DNA from: Acidobacteriaceae bacterium KBS 89
GTDB taxonomy: Bacteria > Acidobacteriota > Terriglobia > Terriglobales > Acidobacteriaceae
NCBI GenBank assembly: GCA_000381605.1
Contig: KB906758.1
Location: forward strand, 1-64,000
Length of the DNA stretch: 64,000 bases
Direction: 5' to 3'
Positions 43,511 through 53,602 of this stretch are shown here, in pieces. The number at the start of each line of letters is the position of its first letter. The first letter of the stretch is position 1. The notes beneath the pieces are model-generated. The model was not told the DNA's origin. It ran no database searches and saw only the letters and a list, made by a program, of their open reading frames with translations. The position numbers were made by a program, and so were the translations under genes.

Positions 43511-45289
43511 CTACTTTGCAGGAGGGACCGCGTTCGGGTAGATATCCTGAATCGGCGCTGACTGCTGCTTTTCCAGTTCAGGATGTGGGAATGGCTTGCG
43601 CGGCATCATTGCCTCACGCTCGCTGGTGTTGTAGAGGAAGATCGCCTCGAGCACGGCACCCTGTTCCAAATCAAGCGCGTGCAGCCGGTCGTAGGTGTCC
43701 ATATCGGAGTGGTGCGTCCGAGTGTCATAGTCCATCGGGTCCTGAATGTACTGGAATCCCGGCAGACCAACCGCGTCGAATGACAGGTGATCGGTACCGC
43801 CCGTGTTTCGGTAGGAGATTGTGCTCACTCCGAGGTCAGCCAGCGGAGCGATCCACTGCCGGAAGATGGGGGCGACTGCGAAGTTCTCTTGCGTATATAC
43901 GCCGCGCACCTTGCCGGTGCCATTGTCGAGGTTGTAGTAGGCGTCGAGCGTCTCCCACTCTTTGGTCGTCGTCAGTTTTCCGCGCTGCCGTTGAAATCCT
44001 GGGACAGCGGCAGGATCTGGATGCTCGGGTTCGGCAAACGTACCGAAGTGTTTCTTCACATATCCCTGTGAACCGAACAGCCCCTGCTCCTCACCCGACC
44101 AGAGAGCGATCCGAATCGTCCGTTTGGGCTTAATGTTGAGAGCCTTCAGGATACGCACCGCCTCCATCGCCATGATCGAGCCTGCACCATTGTCGGTCGC
44201 GCCTGTGCCGGAGATCCAGCTATCGAGGTGGCCGCCGACCATTACCACCTGGTCCTTCAACTTCGGATCGGTCCCCGGAATCTCTGCAACGGTATCGAAG
44301 CCGTGTTCGTGATCGCCCGTAAACTTCGTCTCGATGTTCACTTCGAGCGTCACCGGCACGTGATTTTGCAGCAGGCGGCCGAGGCGGTTATAGTGCTCGA
44401 TCATCATTACAGCGTTCGGAATCGTGACGGCGTTCGCTTTAACCTGCGCGTTCCGCGCTATGTTTGCGCCGTTGTCGTCGAAGATGATGCCCGTTCCTCC
44501 GCCATTGCCTCCATCCCGGCTGGGAGTAATGATGACGGCAACATGTTCTTCCGTCATCATCTTCACGGCGGCTGTGCGGAGCGCAGTAAGGCGGGCGCGG
44601 TCAGCCAACAACTGCTGAAGATTTGGTGCACCGCGTCGTCCTTCGCCCGTCGGATAAGTCTCCATCTCCGCCAACTCCGCGGTGGTGTAGCGATGGAACA
44701 GCGGCTCAGTTAGGTCCGGCGTCGTTCGCATTGCACCGAGCAGCACAATCTTGCCGCTCAGCTTGCCCTTGAACTTGTCGAGGTCTTTCTCGCTCTGCAG
44801 ATCCACGTAAACTGCTTCGCCGGTCACCGGTCCGTTTGTGGACGGTGACCATGGGGCGGCCTGCATCCACAGCGGCTCCGGGTCAGGCGAAACCAAACGT
44901 GCCCAGGTGTTGATCTGCTGCCATCCCATGCCGAACTCGCCCCAGTCTTCCAGGTGCGCGTTCTCCAAACCGATCTTCGTCAGCGTTTCGCACGTCCACG
45001 CATTGGCCTTTGCCATGTTCGGCGAACCCGTCAACCGCGGCCCGATCCCGTCCGACAGCGCGCTGCCAAACTCCATCACGTGCGAGTGGTGAAAGCCCTC
45101 GTCACGGATCCGCGCGTACATCGTCAGGTCGATGTTTTCGGTCGCGGGCTGAGGACCATAGTACGAAGGCGCCTCTGGGGTCACAGCAGTTTCTTTGGGT
45201 TTCTTGTCGGCGGAAAATGCTGGAACGGCAAGGCTTGCGACTGCGGCCGTACAGCAGCCCCAACGCACAAAGGCGCGAACGAATGACAT
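43511..45289 (-). CDS. M28-family (aminopeptidase) zinc metallopeptidase with PA domain
   Basis: 592 residues with a signal peptide (residues 1-26, ending PAFSA). A PA-like insert lies near 165-310 (GKLSGKIVLLGAMRT, GGGTGIIFDDNG). The M28 core contains VMVGGHLDSWISGTGATDNG, where His and Asp bind zinc, RIALWSGEEQGLFGSQGYVK with the catalytic Glu pair, NLDNGTG, and GGTDHLSFDAVG, with a further His in MDYDTRTHHSDMDTYDR. It probably trims amino acids or dipeptides in the periplasm. Convergent to tag. Confidence 0.9.
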   Translation of the reverse strand: MSFVRAFVRWGCCTAAVASLAVPAFSADKKPKETAVTPEAPSYYGPQPATENIDLTMYARIRDEGFHHSHVMEFGSALSDGIGPRLTGSPNMAKANAWTCETLTKIGLENAHLEDWGEFGMGWQQINTWARLVSPDPEPLWMQAAPWSPSTNGPVTGEAVYVDLQSEKDLDKFKGKLSGKIVLLGAMRTTPDLTEPLFHRYTTAELAEMETYPTGEGRRGAPNLQQLLADRARLTALRTAAVKMMTEEHVAVIITPSRDGGNGGGTGIIFDDNGANIARNAQVKANAVTIPNAVMMIEHYNRLGRLLQNHVPVTLEVNIETKFTGDHEHGFDTVAEIPGTDPKLKDQVVMVGGHLDSWISGTGATDNGAGSIMAMEAVRILKALNIKPKRTIRIALWSGEEQGLFGSQGYVKKHFGTFAEPEHPDPAAVPGFQRQRGKLTTTKEWETLDAYYNLDNGTGKVRGVYTQENFAVAPIFRQWIAPLADLGVSTISYRNTGGTDHLSFDAVGLPGFQYIQDPMDYDTRTHHSDMDTYDRLHALDLEQGAVLEAIFLYNTSEREAMMPRKPFPHPELEKQQSAPIQDIYPNAVPPAK

Positions 45290-45403
45290 ACTCGGTGGTC
45301 CTCCAGGAATAATGCCCTAAATTTAGGTTAGGAACGAAGAATAGCAGAACACTCTAGAGACGCGAGCGCAGCCGACATTGTTTCGCCGACTCCTTACCCA
45401 CGA

Positions 45404-45721
45404 TCACGCCTTGTGAAGCTGACGCCGCACCCACAGCGTCCCCAGATACCCCAGCGTCACCACCAGCACCAGCAGTCCAACGGGCAGCCCAACCCTCTTG
45501 TAGGTCAATGAAAAGTCAATCGCGTGATGCGTCGCCGTGTTGTAGAACAGCGTGCCGATGATGGCGCAAAAGGTCGCTGCAAAGAACGCCGCAAACCCCA
45601 GCGCAAAGCTCATTAGCAGGCTCGAGAGCCAGCCCAGGTCGCCGAGGGGAACACCAAACAAATAGCCCGAGCCAACCGTCTGGGGAGAGGTAGAGTTTCC
45701 ATGCTGCGATACGTCCGCCAT
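45404..45721 (-). CDS. Small integral membrane protein
   Basis: 105 residues with two or three membrane segments (about 32-60: SSLLMSFALGFAAFFAATFC; about 75-96: VGLPVGLLVLVVTLGYLGTL), and a short basic C-terminus (VRRQLHKA). Starts are divergent from the gene at 45741, with only 19 bases between them. I do not recognise the family. Confidence 0.6.
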   Translation of the reverse strand: MADVSQHGNSTSPQTVGSGYLFGVPLGDLGWLSSLLMSFALGFAAFFAATFCAIIGTLFYNTATHHAIDFSLTYKRVGLPVGLLVLVVTLGYLGTLWVRRQLHKA

Positions 45722-45740
45722 ACAAGTAGAATACTGCTTT

Positions 45741-46511
45741 ATGGCAGAAGGTGTTCAAAGCGACTTGGTCCAGGCAGTGCAGGTCATTCACGAGGCGACA
45801 GTTCGTCATGCAGCGAACGGTGTCCGCTTCTCTTCGTTCGGCGAAAACAACCTCGGCGACAGCGAACTCGAACGTATGGTTCAGGCGGTTCCGATAGCGA
45901 TCGCCGGCGCGCTGGCCCGGAAGACTTACTACTTCGTCCCGCTTGCACTGAGCGACCGTCGCGGCGGCGAGGCCACCTTGGTCGCCCCCTCCTACACGTC
46001 CGAACTCGGCGACCAGGCCATCTGCCACCGCAATGTCACCCACGACGGTACCGAGGGCGTCTTTATCTCGACGCGCTTACTGGGGGACCGTTTCGCGCTG
46101 GCCTTTGAATTCTTTATCAACGTCGGCCACGCCTTTGTTGACGTCATTGGCGTCCCCGAGGCCTTCGATCAACTCGTCTGGGGCCAGGCCCTTGCCGACG
46201 TCCGCGGCGAGACCAGTCAGGACGCTTGGGAGAGCCGCAATCTCTCCCTCGCAGCAAAATCGGAAAAGATTGACGGCAAACCAACCATCGACGAGAAGGC
46301 GCGGAACAACTTCCTCGAATCCGCCTTCTCCGACGCCGTCGCCATCTACCAACTCTCGCTTTCGGTCGACTTCGATTACTCCGAACTGCGCGAACGCGAG
46401 TACCCACTTCTGGCCCCCCAGGCCCTCGCTGACCGGTTACGTCTCGTCGCCCGCCTCTTCCCGCCTAATCCAACCTACGAGTTCGCTATCCGCTACCGCC
46501 GCCGCGCGTAA
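45741..46511 (+). CDS. Protein of unknown function
   Basis: 256 residues, no signal peptide and no clear membrane segment. Mixed alpha/beta composition: VQAVQVIHEATVRHAANGVR, LERMVQAVPIAIAGALARKT, ATLVAPSYTSELGDQAICHR, ALAFEFFINVGHAFVDVIGV. The latter is moderately hydrophobic. The C-terminal RLFPPNPTYEFAIRYRRRA is basic. I cannot assign a family. It is divergent from the small membrane-protein gene, with only 19 bases between the starts, suggesting a shared regulatory region. Confidence 0.65.
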   Translation: MAEGVQSDLVQAVQVIHEATVRHAANGVRFSSFGENNLGDSELERMVQAVPIAIAGALARKTYYFVPLALSDRRGGEATLVAPSYTSELGDQAICHRNVTHDGTEGVFISTRLLGDRFALAFEFFINVGHAFVDVIGVPEAFDQLVWGQALADVRGETSQDAWESRNLSLAAKSEKIDGKPTIDEKARNNFLESAFSDAVAIYQLSLSVDFDYSELREREYPLLAPQALADRLRLVARLFPPNPTYEFAIRYRRRA

Positions 46512-46652
46512 CAGTGTTGCGAGTTGGGGTCGCGGGGCATCCGCCGACTCGATTGTATGGGCTCGCTGAGCCGGTTCGATCGATACGGGATTGCTGCCGA
46601 GCAGCGATGCAACCAATCACTCTCAATACGATCCAATGCTTAGGAGCGTCCA

Positions 46653-47099
46653 ATGCCTACGATAAGAACCTGCAAAACCTGTGGCCAGAAAAACCGCCTT
46701 GCTGCGAACCACCTCGCGGATACCGGCCGTTGCGGTGCATGCAAAAATCCGCTCCCCCCACTCGACGAACCTCTGCAGGTCGACACGGTGCTCTTCGATG
46801 AGATCATCCAAAGCTCGCGCGTTCCCGTTCTCGTCGATTTCTGGGCAGACTGGTGTGGTCCCTGTCACGCTGCCGCCCCAGAGGTGGCGCGTACTGCAAA
46901 AGACATGGCCGGCCAAGCTATTGTCCTCAAAGTCGACACCGACAAGCATCAGCAACTCGCCGCCCGTTTTGCTGTGCGCGGCATCCCGAACTTCGCTGTC
47001 TTCACCTCCGGCAAACTGATCAAACAGCAGGCCGGAGTCGTCGATCACAATGTTATGGAAGGCTGGCTGAGGTCTGCCGTGCCGACGCCCTCTGTTTGA
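46653..47099 (+). CDS. trxC: Thioredoxin 2 (zinc-ribbon type)
   Basis: 148 residues. The N-terminal zinc ribbon has C7-x2-C10 and C27-x2-C30 (TCKTCGQ, CGACK). The thioredoxin domain has the active site W67-C68-G-P-C71 in VDFWADWCGPCHAAAPEVAR, and the conserved cis-proline in RGIPNFAVF. This layout is TrxC, which reduces disulfides in the cytoplasm under oxidative stress and may be redox-sensitive through its zinc site. No oxidative-stress operon is nearby. Confidence 0.93.
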   Translation: MPTIRTCKTCGQKNRLAANHLADTGRCGACKNPLPPLDEPLQVDTVLFDEIIQSSRVPVLVDFWADWCGPCHAAAPEVARTAKDMAGQAIVLKVDTDKHQQLAARFAVRGIPNFAVFTSGKLIKQQAGVVDHNVMEGWLRSAVPTPSV

Positions 47100-47265
47100 A
47101 AGACACCCTCGATCCGCGGTGAGGCCCCAGCGATCCTAACAGCCCAATCGCCTACAACTGCCAGGTAATCACGGCGATGGCAAAATGCACCCGCTCCTAG
47201 TCCAATCGAATTCACAAATATGGGCAACCAGGCAACTTCTCGTCTGCTCGGTCGCGCGTGCCCCG

Positions 47266-47475
47266 CTACCAATCCCGCCCATGATGAGGAATTCGTGCAC
47301 AATCGCCTTCGGTCAGATAACAGCGCAGCAACCCGCAGACAACTGTGCACGCTGCGCCGAAGATCATGAAGGGGACTCCGGCCGTAATTCTGCCAGTAAA
47401 GTATGGAAAGAGGAAGACGCCGACTCCCGCATACATCAGAATCGTCAGCACAATTCGTAGAATGCCCTTCGACAT
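47266..47475 (-). CDS. Small membrane protein (two transmembrane segments)
   Basis: 69 residues with an excellent GGGAGGT site five bases before the ATG. Two hydrophobic segments (LRIVLTILMYAGVGVFLFPY; AGVPFMIFGAACTVVCGLLR) are joined by a short loop, and the C-terminus is polar. Probably an inner-membrane protein; family unknown. Confidence 0.6.
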   Translation of the reverse strand: MSKGILRIVLTILMYAGVGVFLFPYFTGRITAGVPFMIFGAACTVVCGLLRCYLTEGDCARIPHHGRDW

Positions 47476-47649
47476 GGTCTACCTCCCGCACGCTTCAGCA
47501 TCAGCTCAAGCCCTGGAAGCGACCTTCTCGACTTGCCTTCGTGTCTGGCCGAGCCTTCAGTACGGCACATCCTACTCTAACCAAGTGACTTTACGCCACA
47601 TTTAACACACTAGGGACCTCAAAAGCCGATGCCTTTGATCGGACGGCCC

Positions 47650-47946
47650 TTAATGAACTATCCCTGGCTTATTGAAAGCGAACATTTCCATGAGCTTGGG
47701 GGTTGAAACAACGCGGAAAGTAAAATCCATCTCCTCGTCCGAAAGAGTTATCAACGCCGCCTCGTGGACCAGACCAAGCTCCCTGAACTGCGTTGCCAAT
47801 TGCTCACGGCTCCCAAAAACCGCCGGCCACTGCAACGGGATCTCTCCGGAGAGAAGGCCGTAGTGGACGTCTAACCCGCCCATCGGATAGACGCGTACAA
47901 CTAACGAAATCAGGCCTGGAGTCGAGTTGCTTACGTGAGGACGCAT
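47650..47946 (-). CDS. Small protein of unknown function
   Basis: 98 residues with a good AGGAGA site 4 bases before the ATG. No membrane segment or signal peptide. The sequence (LISLVVRVYPMGGLDVHYGL, LVHEAALITLSDEEMDFTFR) suggests a compact alpha/beta fold. No family recognised; separate from its neighbours by more than 150 bases on each side. Confidence 0.55.
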   Translation of the reverse strand: MRPHVSNSTPGLISLVVRVYPMGGLDVHYGLLSGEIPLQWPAVFGSREQLATQFRELGLVHEAALITLSDEEMDFTFRVVSTPKLMEMFAFNKPGIVH

Positions 47947-48278
47947 CGGTTCTCCTGTCTGGCGCTTGTGTCTCTCTGACGAAATCGCGTCCGCTAATTT
48001 TTGTTTCGAGCCCGGCGTGGTCGATTAGACGACGGCCCGGACGATGCCTTAAACTGGAACTCGTAGACCTCGATTTGCGTGCCCTTTAGTTTGTCTGAAC
48101 AGATTCTCGAAACTTCGCGGTTTCCTGAACTCGTAAAAATGCTAGACCTCACGGAAATAAGTGGCAGGGGAGCACTCGGGGAATTTGGCGTGCGCGCTCC
48201 TTCGTCGCAACACTTACAGAAGTATTACTCGACAGACACACATCTCCCGCGTCCAATAACGACACAGGAGAAATACGT
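47947..48278. other. Intergenic region between divergent genes
   Basis: About 330 bases holding the promoters of the small protein (minus) and the desaturase (plus). A short open frame from 48079 runs into the desaturase gene in another frame and has no clear ribosome site. CAGGAG precedes the desaturase start. No strong inverted repeat was seen. Confidence 0.45.
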
Positions 48279-49133
48279 ATGCGTGCACTATGGCGCGACC
48301 GAACGTTTACGCAACCGGTCGTTTGGGTAACGACCTTCTTTATGATTGCCTTTCATATCGGAGCTATCGCTGCACTATTCGTTTTCACATGGAAGGCATT
48401 TTTTGTTGCGATGCTATTGTGGTGGATCGCCGGCGGTGTCGGAATCGGCATGGGATACCATCGGCTCTTGACCCATCGCGGCTACAAGACACCGAAATGG
48501 GTGGAGTATCTTCTCACCATCTTTGCAACACTCACTTTGGAAGGAGGTCCGATCTTCTGGGTCGCGATCCATCGCATGCATCATCAGAACACCGACAAAG
48601 AAGGCGACCCACATTCTCCTCAGGACGGCGGCTTGTGGTCGCATATGGGTTGGATCGTCACAGGTCAGAGTATTCACAACGACTCTGCGGTTCTTCTTCC
48701 CTTTGTTCCCGACCTTCGCAAAGACAGGTTCCACGTCTGGATCAGCAAGTGGCATTGGATACCCATGACAGTTCTGGGCGCAGGGCTTTTGTTCTTCGGA
48801 GGATGGTCCTTTCTCCTGTGGGGGATCTTTTTCCGCACTGTCCTTGGACTTCACTCGACATGGCTCGTCAACTCCGCCACGCACATGTGGGGCTCACGCC
48901 GATTTCAGACCGGAGACACCTCACGCAATAGCTTCTGGGTCGCCTTGCTGACCTTTGGAGAAGGATGGCACAACAATCATCATGCGCATCCGCAATCCTC
49001 TCGACATGGTTTGGCCTGGTACGAGTTCGATCCGAACTGGTACGGTATCGCTGCACTACGGATGATGGGGCTCGCGTGGGACGTCAAAGCCGGAAAGCTC
49101 GAAGCACCCCACCCGGTTCACTCGTCGAGCTAG
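48279..49133 (+). CDS. Acyl-CoA/acyl-lipid delta-9-type fatty acid desaturase
   Basis: 284 residues. The three histidine boxes are HRLLTH (61-66), HRMHH (98-102) and HNNHH (231-235), which bind the di-iron centre. Membrane segments lie at about 13-54 and 160-187. It introduces a double bond into saturated acyl chains in the inner membrane, adjusting membrane fluidity. AGGAG precedes the ATG. It converges on pilT with only 5 bases between the stops. Confidence 0.92.
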   Translation: MRALWRDRTFTQPVVWVTTFFMIAFHIGAIAALFVFTWKAFFVAMLLWWIAGGVGIGMGYHRLLTHRGYKTPKWVEYLLTIFATLTLEGGPIFWVAIHRMHHQNTDKEGDPHSPQDGGLWSHMGWIVTGQSIHNDSAVLLPFVPDLRKDRFHVWISKWHWIPMTVLGAGLLFFGGWSFLLWGIFFRTVLGLHSTWLVNSATHMWGSRRFQTGDTSRNSFWVALLTFGEGWHNNHHAHPQSSRHGLAWYEFDPNWYGIAALRMMGLAWDVKAGKLEAPHPVHSSS

Positions 49134-49138
49134 GTAAT

Positions 49139-50290
49139 TCAAACCGATTGAATGGAATCACCCAGGTGGAAACGCAACTCGTCTGGGTGGTAGCAGTGAG
49201 CTGAAGCAGTCTCCCGCGAGATACGTCCTGTTCGAACCAGCTCGGCCAGCGATTGATCCATCGTCATCATGCCTTCTCCACGTCCTGTCGAGATGTGGGA
49301 ACGAAGCTGGTGGTCCTGACCGGTACGAATTAGATTGCGGATCGCGATTGTCGCCATCATGACCTCCACAGCCGGATAGCGGCCCACGTTGCCGATTGCA
49401 GGAACGAGCTGCTGCGCGATGACTGCCAGCAGAGCCAACGATAGCTGCTGTCGAATTTGAGATTGATTGCTTATCGGAAAGCTATCCAGGATGCGCGACA
49501 TCGTCTGAGCAGCGTCATTCGTATGCAAAGAGGACAGCACGAGGTGCCCGGTCTCGGCCGCTGTAAGCGCAGCTGAAATGGTTTCACCGTCACGCATCTC
49601 TCCTACCAGGATCACATCGGGATTCTGACGCAAGACGGCTCGGACGGCCTGTGCGAAACCAGGTGTGTCATGTCCGACTTCGATTTGTTCGACGATGGAG
49701 CTACGGTTCGTGTGTTGATATTCGATTGGATCTTCGATAGTGATGATATGGTCCCGTCTTCGTGCGTTAATCCGGTCGATGAGTGCAGCCATCGTCGAGG
49801 TCTTTCCACAGCCGGTCGGCCCGGTGAGCAGTATTAGCCCCTGTCGGCGTTCCGTTAGTCGCGCCAGTACGGAAGGCAGATGAAGAGACTCAATTGTGGG
49901 GATTTGAGCGGGCAGCAATCGAATGCTCGCCGCCAGCGTGCCTCGCTGATAGTGAAGGTTGGCTCGGAATCTCCCTATAGATCCGCGAACGAAGCAAAAA
50001 TCCAAGGCCCTCTCACCTTCAAGTTCCTTAGCTTGTTCCGTCGTTAAAAGTGGGAGCAAGAGGTTGCGAATATCCTCCGGAGACAACGCTTTGCCAGAAG
50101 CTGGCACCAGAGATCCGTTGACGCGCAACGTGATTGCGGAGCCTGTCACGAGGACGATGTCAGAAGCGTTCTGTTCGACCGCCAGCCCAAGCATGGCATC
50201 GAGAGAAGTTCTCTCATCGTTCTTCGCTCCGAGCGTCGAGCGATTTAATTCATCTACAAGCCGAGACAAATCACTTTCGTACACTGACAT
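49139..50290 (-). CDS. pilT: PilT-type twitching motility ATPase
   Basis: 383 residues. An N-terminal PAS-like domain (about 25-125, ASDIVLVTGSAITLRVNGSL) is followed by a GSPII_E ATPase core with Walker A GPTGCGKT (147-154), the Asp box, IITIEDPIEYQH, Walker B DVILVGEMRD and a His box (LVLSSLHTNDAAQTMSRILD). The C-terminal region has ALLAVIAQQLVPAIG and AIRNLIRTGQDHQL, close to the AIRNLIRE motif needed for pilus retraction. It powers retraction of type IV pili at the inner membrane. No other pilus genes adjoin. Confidence 0.93.
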   Translation of the reverse strand: MSVYESDLSRLVDELNRSTLGAKNDERTSLDAMLGLAVEQNASDIVLVTGSAITLRVNGSLVPASGKALSPEDIRNLLLPLLTTEQAKELEGERALDFCFVRGSIGRFRANLHYQRGTLAASIRLLPAQIPTIESLHLPSVLARLTERRQGLILLTGPTGCGKTSTMAALIDRINARRRDHIITIEDPIEYQHTNRSSIVEQIEVGHDTPGFAQAVRAVLRQNPDVILVGEMRDGETISAALTAAETGHLVLSSLHTNDAAQTMSRILDSFPISNQSQIRQQLSLALLAVIAQQLVPAIGNVGRYPAVEVMMATIAIRNLIRTGQDHQLRSHISTGRGEGMMTMDQSLAELVRTGRISRETASAHCYHPDELRFHLGDSIQSV

Positions 50291-50470
50291 TCGATCTCCA
50301 GAGTTTCAGCGCCATGGGGATGCCTCCCTCTCAGGCCCGGTTTCACGCAGTCTTCGTTGCCTTCATACTTAGACGGGCAAACTTGAGGGATGGATCGACC
50401 ATACTCTCCAATTCTTCAGCCCGCGATCCTCAGTCGACCCGCATGTCTTTCTTTGAACTCTCTTTTTGTC

Positions 50471-51776
50471 TTAGGTCTGAACGCATAACGATTGCCTCGG
50501 ACATTTTGGCTCCTGCTTCTGCGCGCCATGCTCATCTAGAGTGTCCCAACCAGAATTCGCGATGTAATAGAAGTGACCATCTACCACCACCCCGTGTGTC
50601 GGATCGCCCAGAGTGGGAGTGCAACGCTCGACGCTTGATTCGGATTCGATGCGAGACAACGATCGATTAAGCTCGAATCGAATGACGCGTTCAGGCAATG
50701 TCCCGTTCTGTGTCGCCAAGAGGGTTCGGCCAGCAAGATACAGTCCGTCAATCCCGCTCAGCGCATATCTGTCATTCATCGTTATCCACTCCACATGTTT
50801 CGTTTTCAAATTCAGGATACCGATGCCCCGCAGATAGTCAGGGATGAGCACCCGCTCACCGCCCGGTAGGATCGCAGGCGTCTGCGGTGAAATAAAGTCC
50901 CCTGCATCGAGCCGCTCGATCTTCTGGGATTCGCGGCGAACAAGATACACACCGCCGTGATCGCCGTCAGAGATGATCGCATCACCTTGTGTCGTAAGAG
51001 CCATGTCCCCGAGCGCCGCTTGGGCGGGACCGTCGACGCGCCACAAAAGCTTGCGGGACTTCAGATCGTAAAGAAGGATGGCCGACTTGCCCCAATCTTC
51101 ACTTGTAGACCAGGAAAGCCGGACAATGCGACCTCGGTGGCCCACAATAGATGGCGCTCCGCATCCACCTTCACCGCCATCATCGGCCAGCTGTCCCGCC
51201 CTGTCGCGAAGACATGCGCGTGGCCGGTCATGTTTACTGCGAGGATCTCTTTTTTCAAAACGCTGGTGACGTAGAAGAGCCTGGTCGTCGCATCGTAGTC
51301 GATATCTTCGGGGAGCAGGCCAGCGTCCGCAAAACTAAATGCCTTGGTTGCTTCCGATTTGCTTATATATCGTTCGCTACCATCGCCACATGAAGTGCCG
51401 AATACCGTGGCTGCGCTCGCAGCGGGTCGAACTGCTTCGAGCTCAGTGTCTCCTCGTTTGATTGCCCCATCCGCACATACTGTTCAAAGCTCTGCAATAC
51501 CTCGTCATTTTCGCCGGCGAAGAGTTGGGCGAGCATCAATTGAAGAATTGAAGTCGGCGATCCGTTGAGAAAATCACGGAAGGTGATTGCATTGCGTAAG
51601 TAGGCCGCTGCGTCCTTCGCGGCGTGGGTCTGCCGCAAGTTCTCCCGGATCGTACCGAATTGTTCGATCGCCGTCGGTTCACCTCTGAAGCCCAAATCTC
51701 CAGTTGAAGAAGAACCTGGTTTCGAAGTCATAAGAAAGACCGCAACCGGTACGACACACCGCAAGAAACTCCCCAT
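50471..51776 (-). pseudogene. TPR-like plus beta-propeller protein gene broken by two frameshifts
   Basis: Three frames together make one plausible protein. Frame A (51776-51363, 137 residues, RBS AAGGAAGG) has a signal peptide and a helical repeat region ending FDPLRAQPRYSALHVAMVAN. Frame B (about 51370-51125) continues YISKSEATKAFSFADAGLLP, EDIDYDATTRLFYVTSVLKK and HLLWATEVALSGF. Frame C (about 51128-50471) continues STSEDWGKSAILLYDLKSRK and then propeller-like strands (DAIISDGDHGGVYLVRR, ISPQTPAILPGGERVLIPDY). Frame A stops at 51363, and frame B is open only to 51061, so two shifts (near 51365 and 51125) must be crossed. Either this is a dead gene, or one or both shifts are sequencing errors or programmed slips. 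Confidence 0.7.
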
Positions 51777-51801
51777 GGGCCTTCCTTTGCAAAGGGACGA
51801 T

Positions 51802-52290
51802 TTATCCAGTTACCACGCCCATCGCCAGAACGGCACACAGAATGGCGCTCGCGTCTTCGATCACTGCCACCGGCCAGTCTTTGGATCCAAGGCGTAGCAC
51901 GATCTCCCGTCGAACCAGAAAACCGCCAAACGTGCCGATCAAAGCCCCACCGACTCCGAGAATGGCGCCTTCGAACTCCGAACCATTCAGGCCTGCCGCC
52001 ACAATCGCGCCTACGAGGCCCCCCATGAGCACCCTGGCAAGCAACAGCGGCGGTGCGGTCCGGTTGGGTGTCTTCGACAGCTTGTCAACGACATACTCTC
52101 CTAGGGCCAGCACCGAAAAGATGATTGCGGTCACGAGTTTTCCAGCCCAGAAGGCCCATGTCCCGTCCAACGGGAGGTCGCCACGATAGGCAAACCAGCA
52201 GAGCGCTGTCATGGCAGTCATCGTCCGCATCCCCGTCACCACGCCAAGGAGGGGGATGGCAATCAGCCACGTCATTATCGCCATCGCCAT
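51802..52290 (-). CDS. DUF4126-family membrane protein
   Basis: 162 residues, with four or five hydrophobic segments (LIAIPLLGVVTGMRTMTAMT, VTAIIFSVLALGEYVVDKLS, LMGGLVGAIVAAGLNG, AILGVGGALIGTFGGFLVRR, AVIEDASAILCAVLAMGVVT). The pattern GMRTMTAMTALCWFA and 'VDKLSKTPNRT' are typical of the DUF4126 family, inner-membrane proteins of unknown role. GAGGGA lies upstream of the ATG. Confidence 0.85.
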   Translation of the reverse strand: MAMAIMTWLIAIPLLGVVTGMRTMTAMTALCWFAYRGDLPLDGTWAFWAGKLVTAIIFSVLALGEYVVDKLSKTPNRTAPPLLLARVLMGGLVGAIVAAGLNGSEFEGAILGVGGALIGTFGGFLVRREIVLRLGSKDWPVAVIEDASAILCAVLAMGVVTG

Positions 52291-52336
52291 CTAACTTTCC
52301 CTCGTCACGAAACAGAAATGTGGCTTCGCCGAAAGC

Positions 52337-53602
52337 TTATTCCTTGTGCAACCAGCCGTAAAGCGGGAACTTCCCGGCCATATCTAACACGAGACCGCGA
52401 ATCTGCTGCAGCTTCGCAGCGTCCGTACGGTGCTCAAGTGCCTGTGCGATCCATCCTGCAATGACGCGCATCTCGGGTTCCTTCATCCCGCGGGTCGTCA
52501 AAGCTGGTGTTCCAATGCGAATGCCGCTCGGCTTCATTGGCGGGTTTGTATCGTATGGAATCGCATTCTTGTTGACTGTTATTCCCGCCTCTCCCAATGC
52601 ATGTTCTGCTTCCGAACCAAACATTCCTTTTTGAAAGACATCGATCAAGATCACATGCGTGTCCGTTCCGCCGGAGACGATGCGATAACCTTCTGCCGCG
52701 ATTGCTTCTGCGAGCACCTTTGCGTTTGTCACTACCTGCTTCGCATAGTTCGCAAACTCCGGTTGTAGTGCTTCTTTGAACGCCACCGCCTTCGCGGCAA
52801 CGATATGCATCAGGGGACCGCCTTGCTGACCAGGAAAGACGCTGCGATCGATACCGGCAGCGAACTCCTGCCCACAGAGGATGAGTCCGCTGCGCGGACC
52901 ACGGAGCGTTTTGTGAGTCGTTGTTGTGACGACGTGTGCGTGAGGCACGGGTGATGGATGCACGCCACCCGCGACGAGGCCGGCGAAATGCGCCATATCC
53001 ACCAAGAGATAAGCGCCAACTTTGTCGGCGATGGCGCGCATGCGCGGGAAGTCGAACTGGCGTGGATACGCGCTACCGCCACCGACGATGACCTTGGGCT
53101 TCTCGCGAAGGGCGGTGGCTTCGAGCTCGTCGTAGTCAATGGTTTCGGTGTCTTTGCGGACCTGGTAGCCGACGATTCTGTAGAGTTTGCCGGAGAAGTT
53201 GAGCTTGTGGCCGTGGGTGAGATGGCCGCCGTGAGCGAGATCCAGGCCTAGAATGCAGTCTCCTGGCGAGAGTAGCGTCATGTAGGCGGCGGCGTTGGCT
53301 TGTGAGCCGGAGTGGGGTTGGACGTTGACGTGGTCGGCGTTGAAGAGCTGTTTGGCGCGGGTGCGGGCGAGGTCTTCGACGATGTCGGCGTACTCGCAGC
53401 CGCCGTAGTAGCGCTTGCCGGGGTAGCCTTCTGCGTATTTGTTGGTAAATACGGTGCCTGCAGCCTCTAAAACCGCGCGGCTGACGAAGTTTTCGGAGGC
53501 GATCATCTCGAGGCCTTCGTGCTGGCGTTTTACTTCGTTTTCAATCTGGGCGGCGATCTCGGGGTCGGAGGTGGCCAGCGGGGCGTTGAGGTCTATAGGC
53601 AT
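52337..53602 (-). CDS. glyA: Serine hydroxymethyltransferase
   Basis: 421 residues. Motifs: [20 protein letters not shown] near the N-terminus, [40 protein letters not shown] and the PLP lysine in [20 protein letters not shown]. The C-terminal end holds [20 protein letters not shown]. It interconverts serine and glycine with tetrahydrofolate, giving one-carbon units. A G/T-rich spacer lies upstream; no glycine riboswitch motif was seen. Confidence 0.96.
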   Translation of the reverse strand: MPIDLNAPLATSDPEIAAQIENEVKRQHEGLEMIASENFVSRAVLEAAGTVFTNKYAEGYPGKRYYGGCEYADIVEDLARTRAKQLFNADHVNVQPHSGSQANAAAYMTLLSPGDCILGLDLAHGGHLTHGHKLNFSGKLYRIVGYQVRKDTETIDYDELEATALREKPKVIVGGGSAYPRQFDFPRMRAIADKVGAYLLVDMAHFAGLVAGGVHPSPVPHAHVVTTTTHKTLRGPRSGLILCGQEFAAGIDRSVFPGQQGGPLMHIVAAKAVAFKEALQPEFANYAKQVVTNAKVLAEAIAAEGYRIVSGGTDTHVILIDVFQKGMFGSEAEHALGEAGITVNKNAIPYDTNPPMKPSGIRIGTPALTTRGMKEPEMRVIAGWIAQALEHRTDAAKLQQIRGLVLDMAGKFPLYGWLHKE

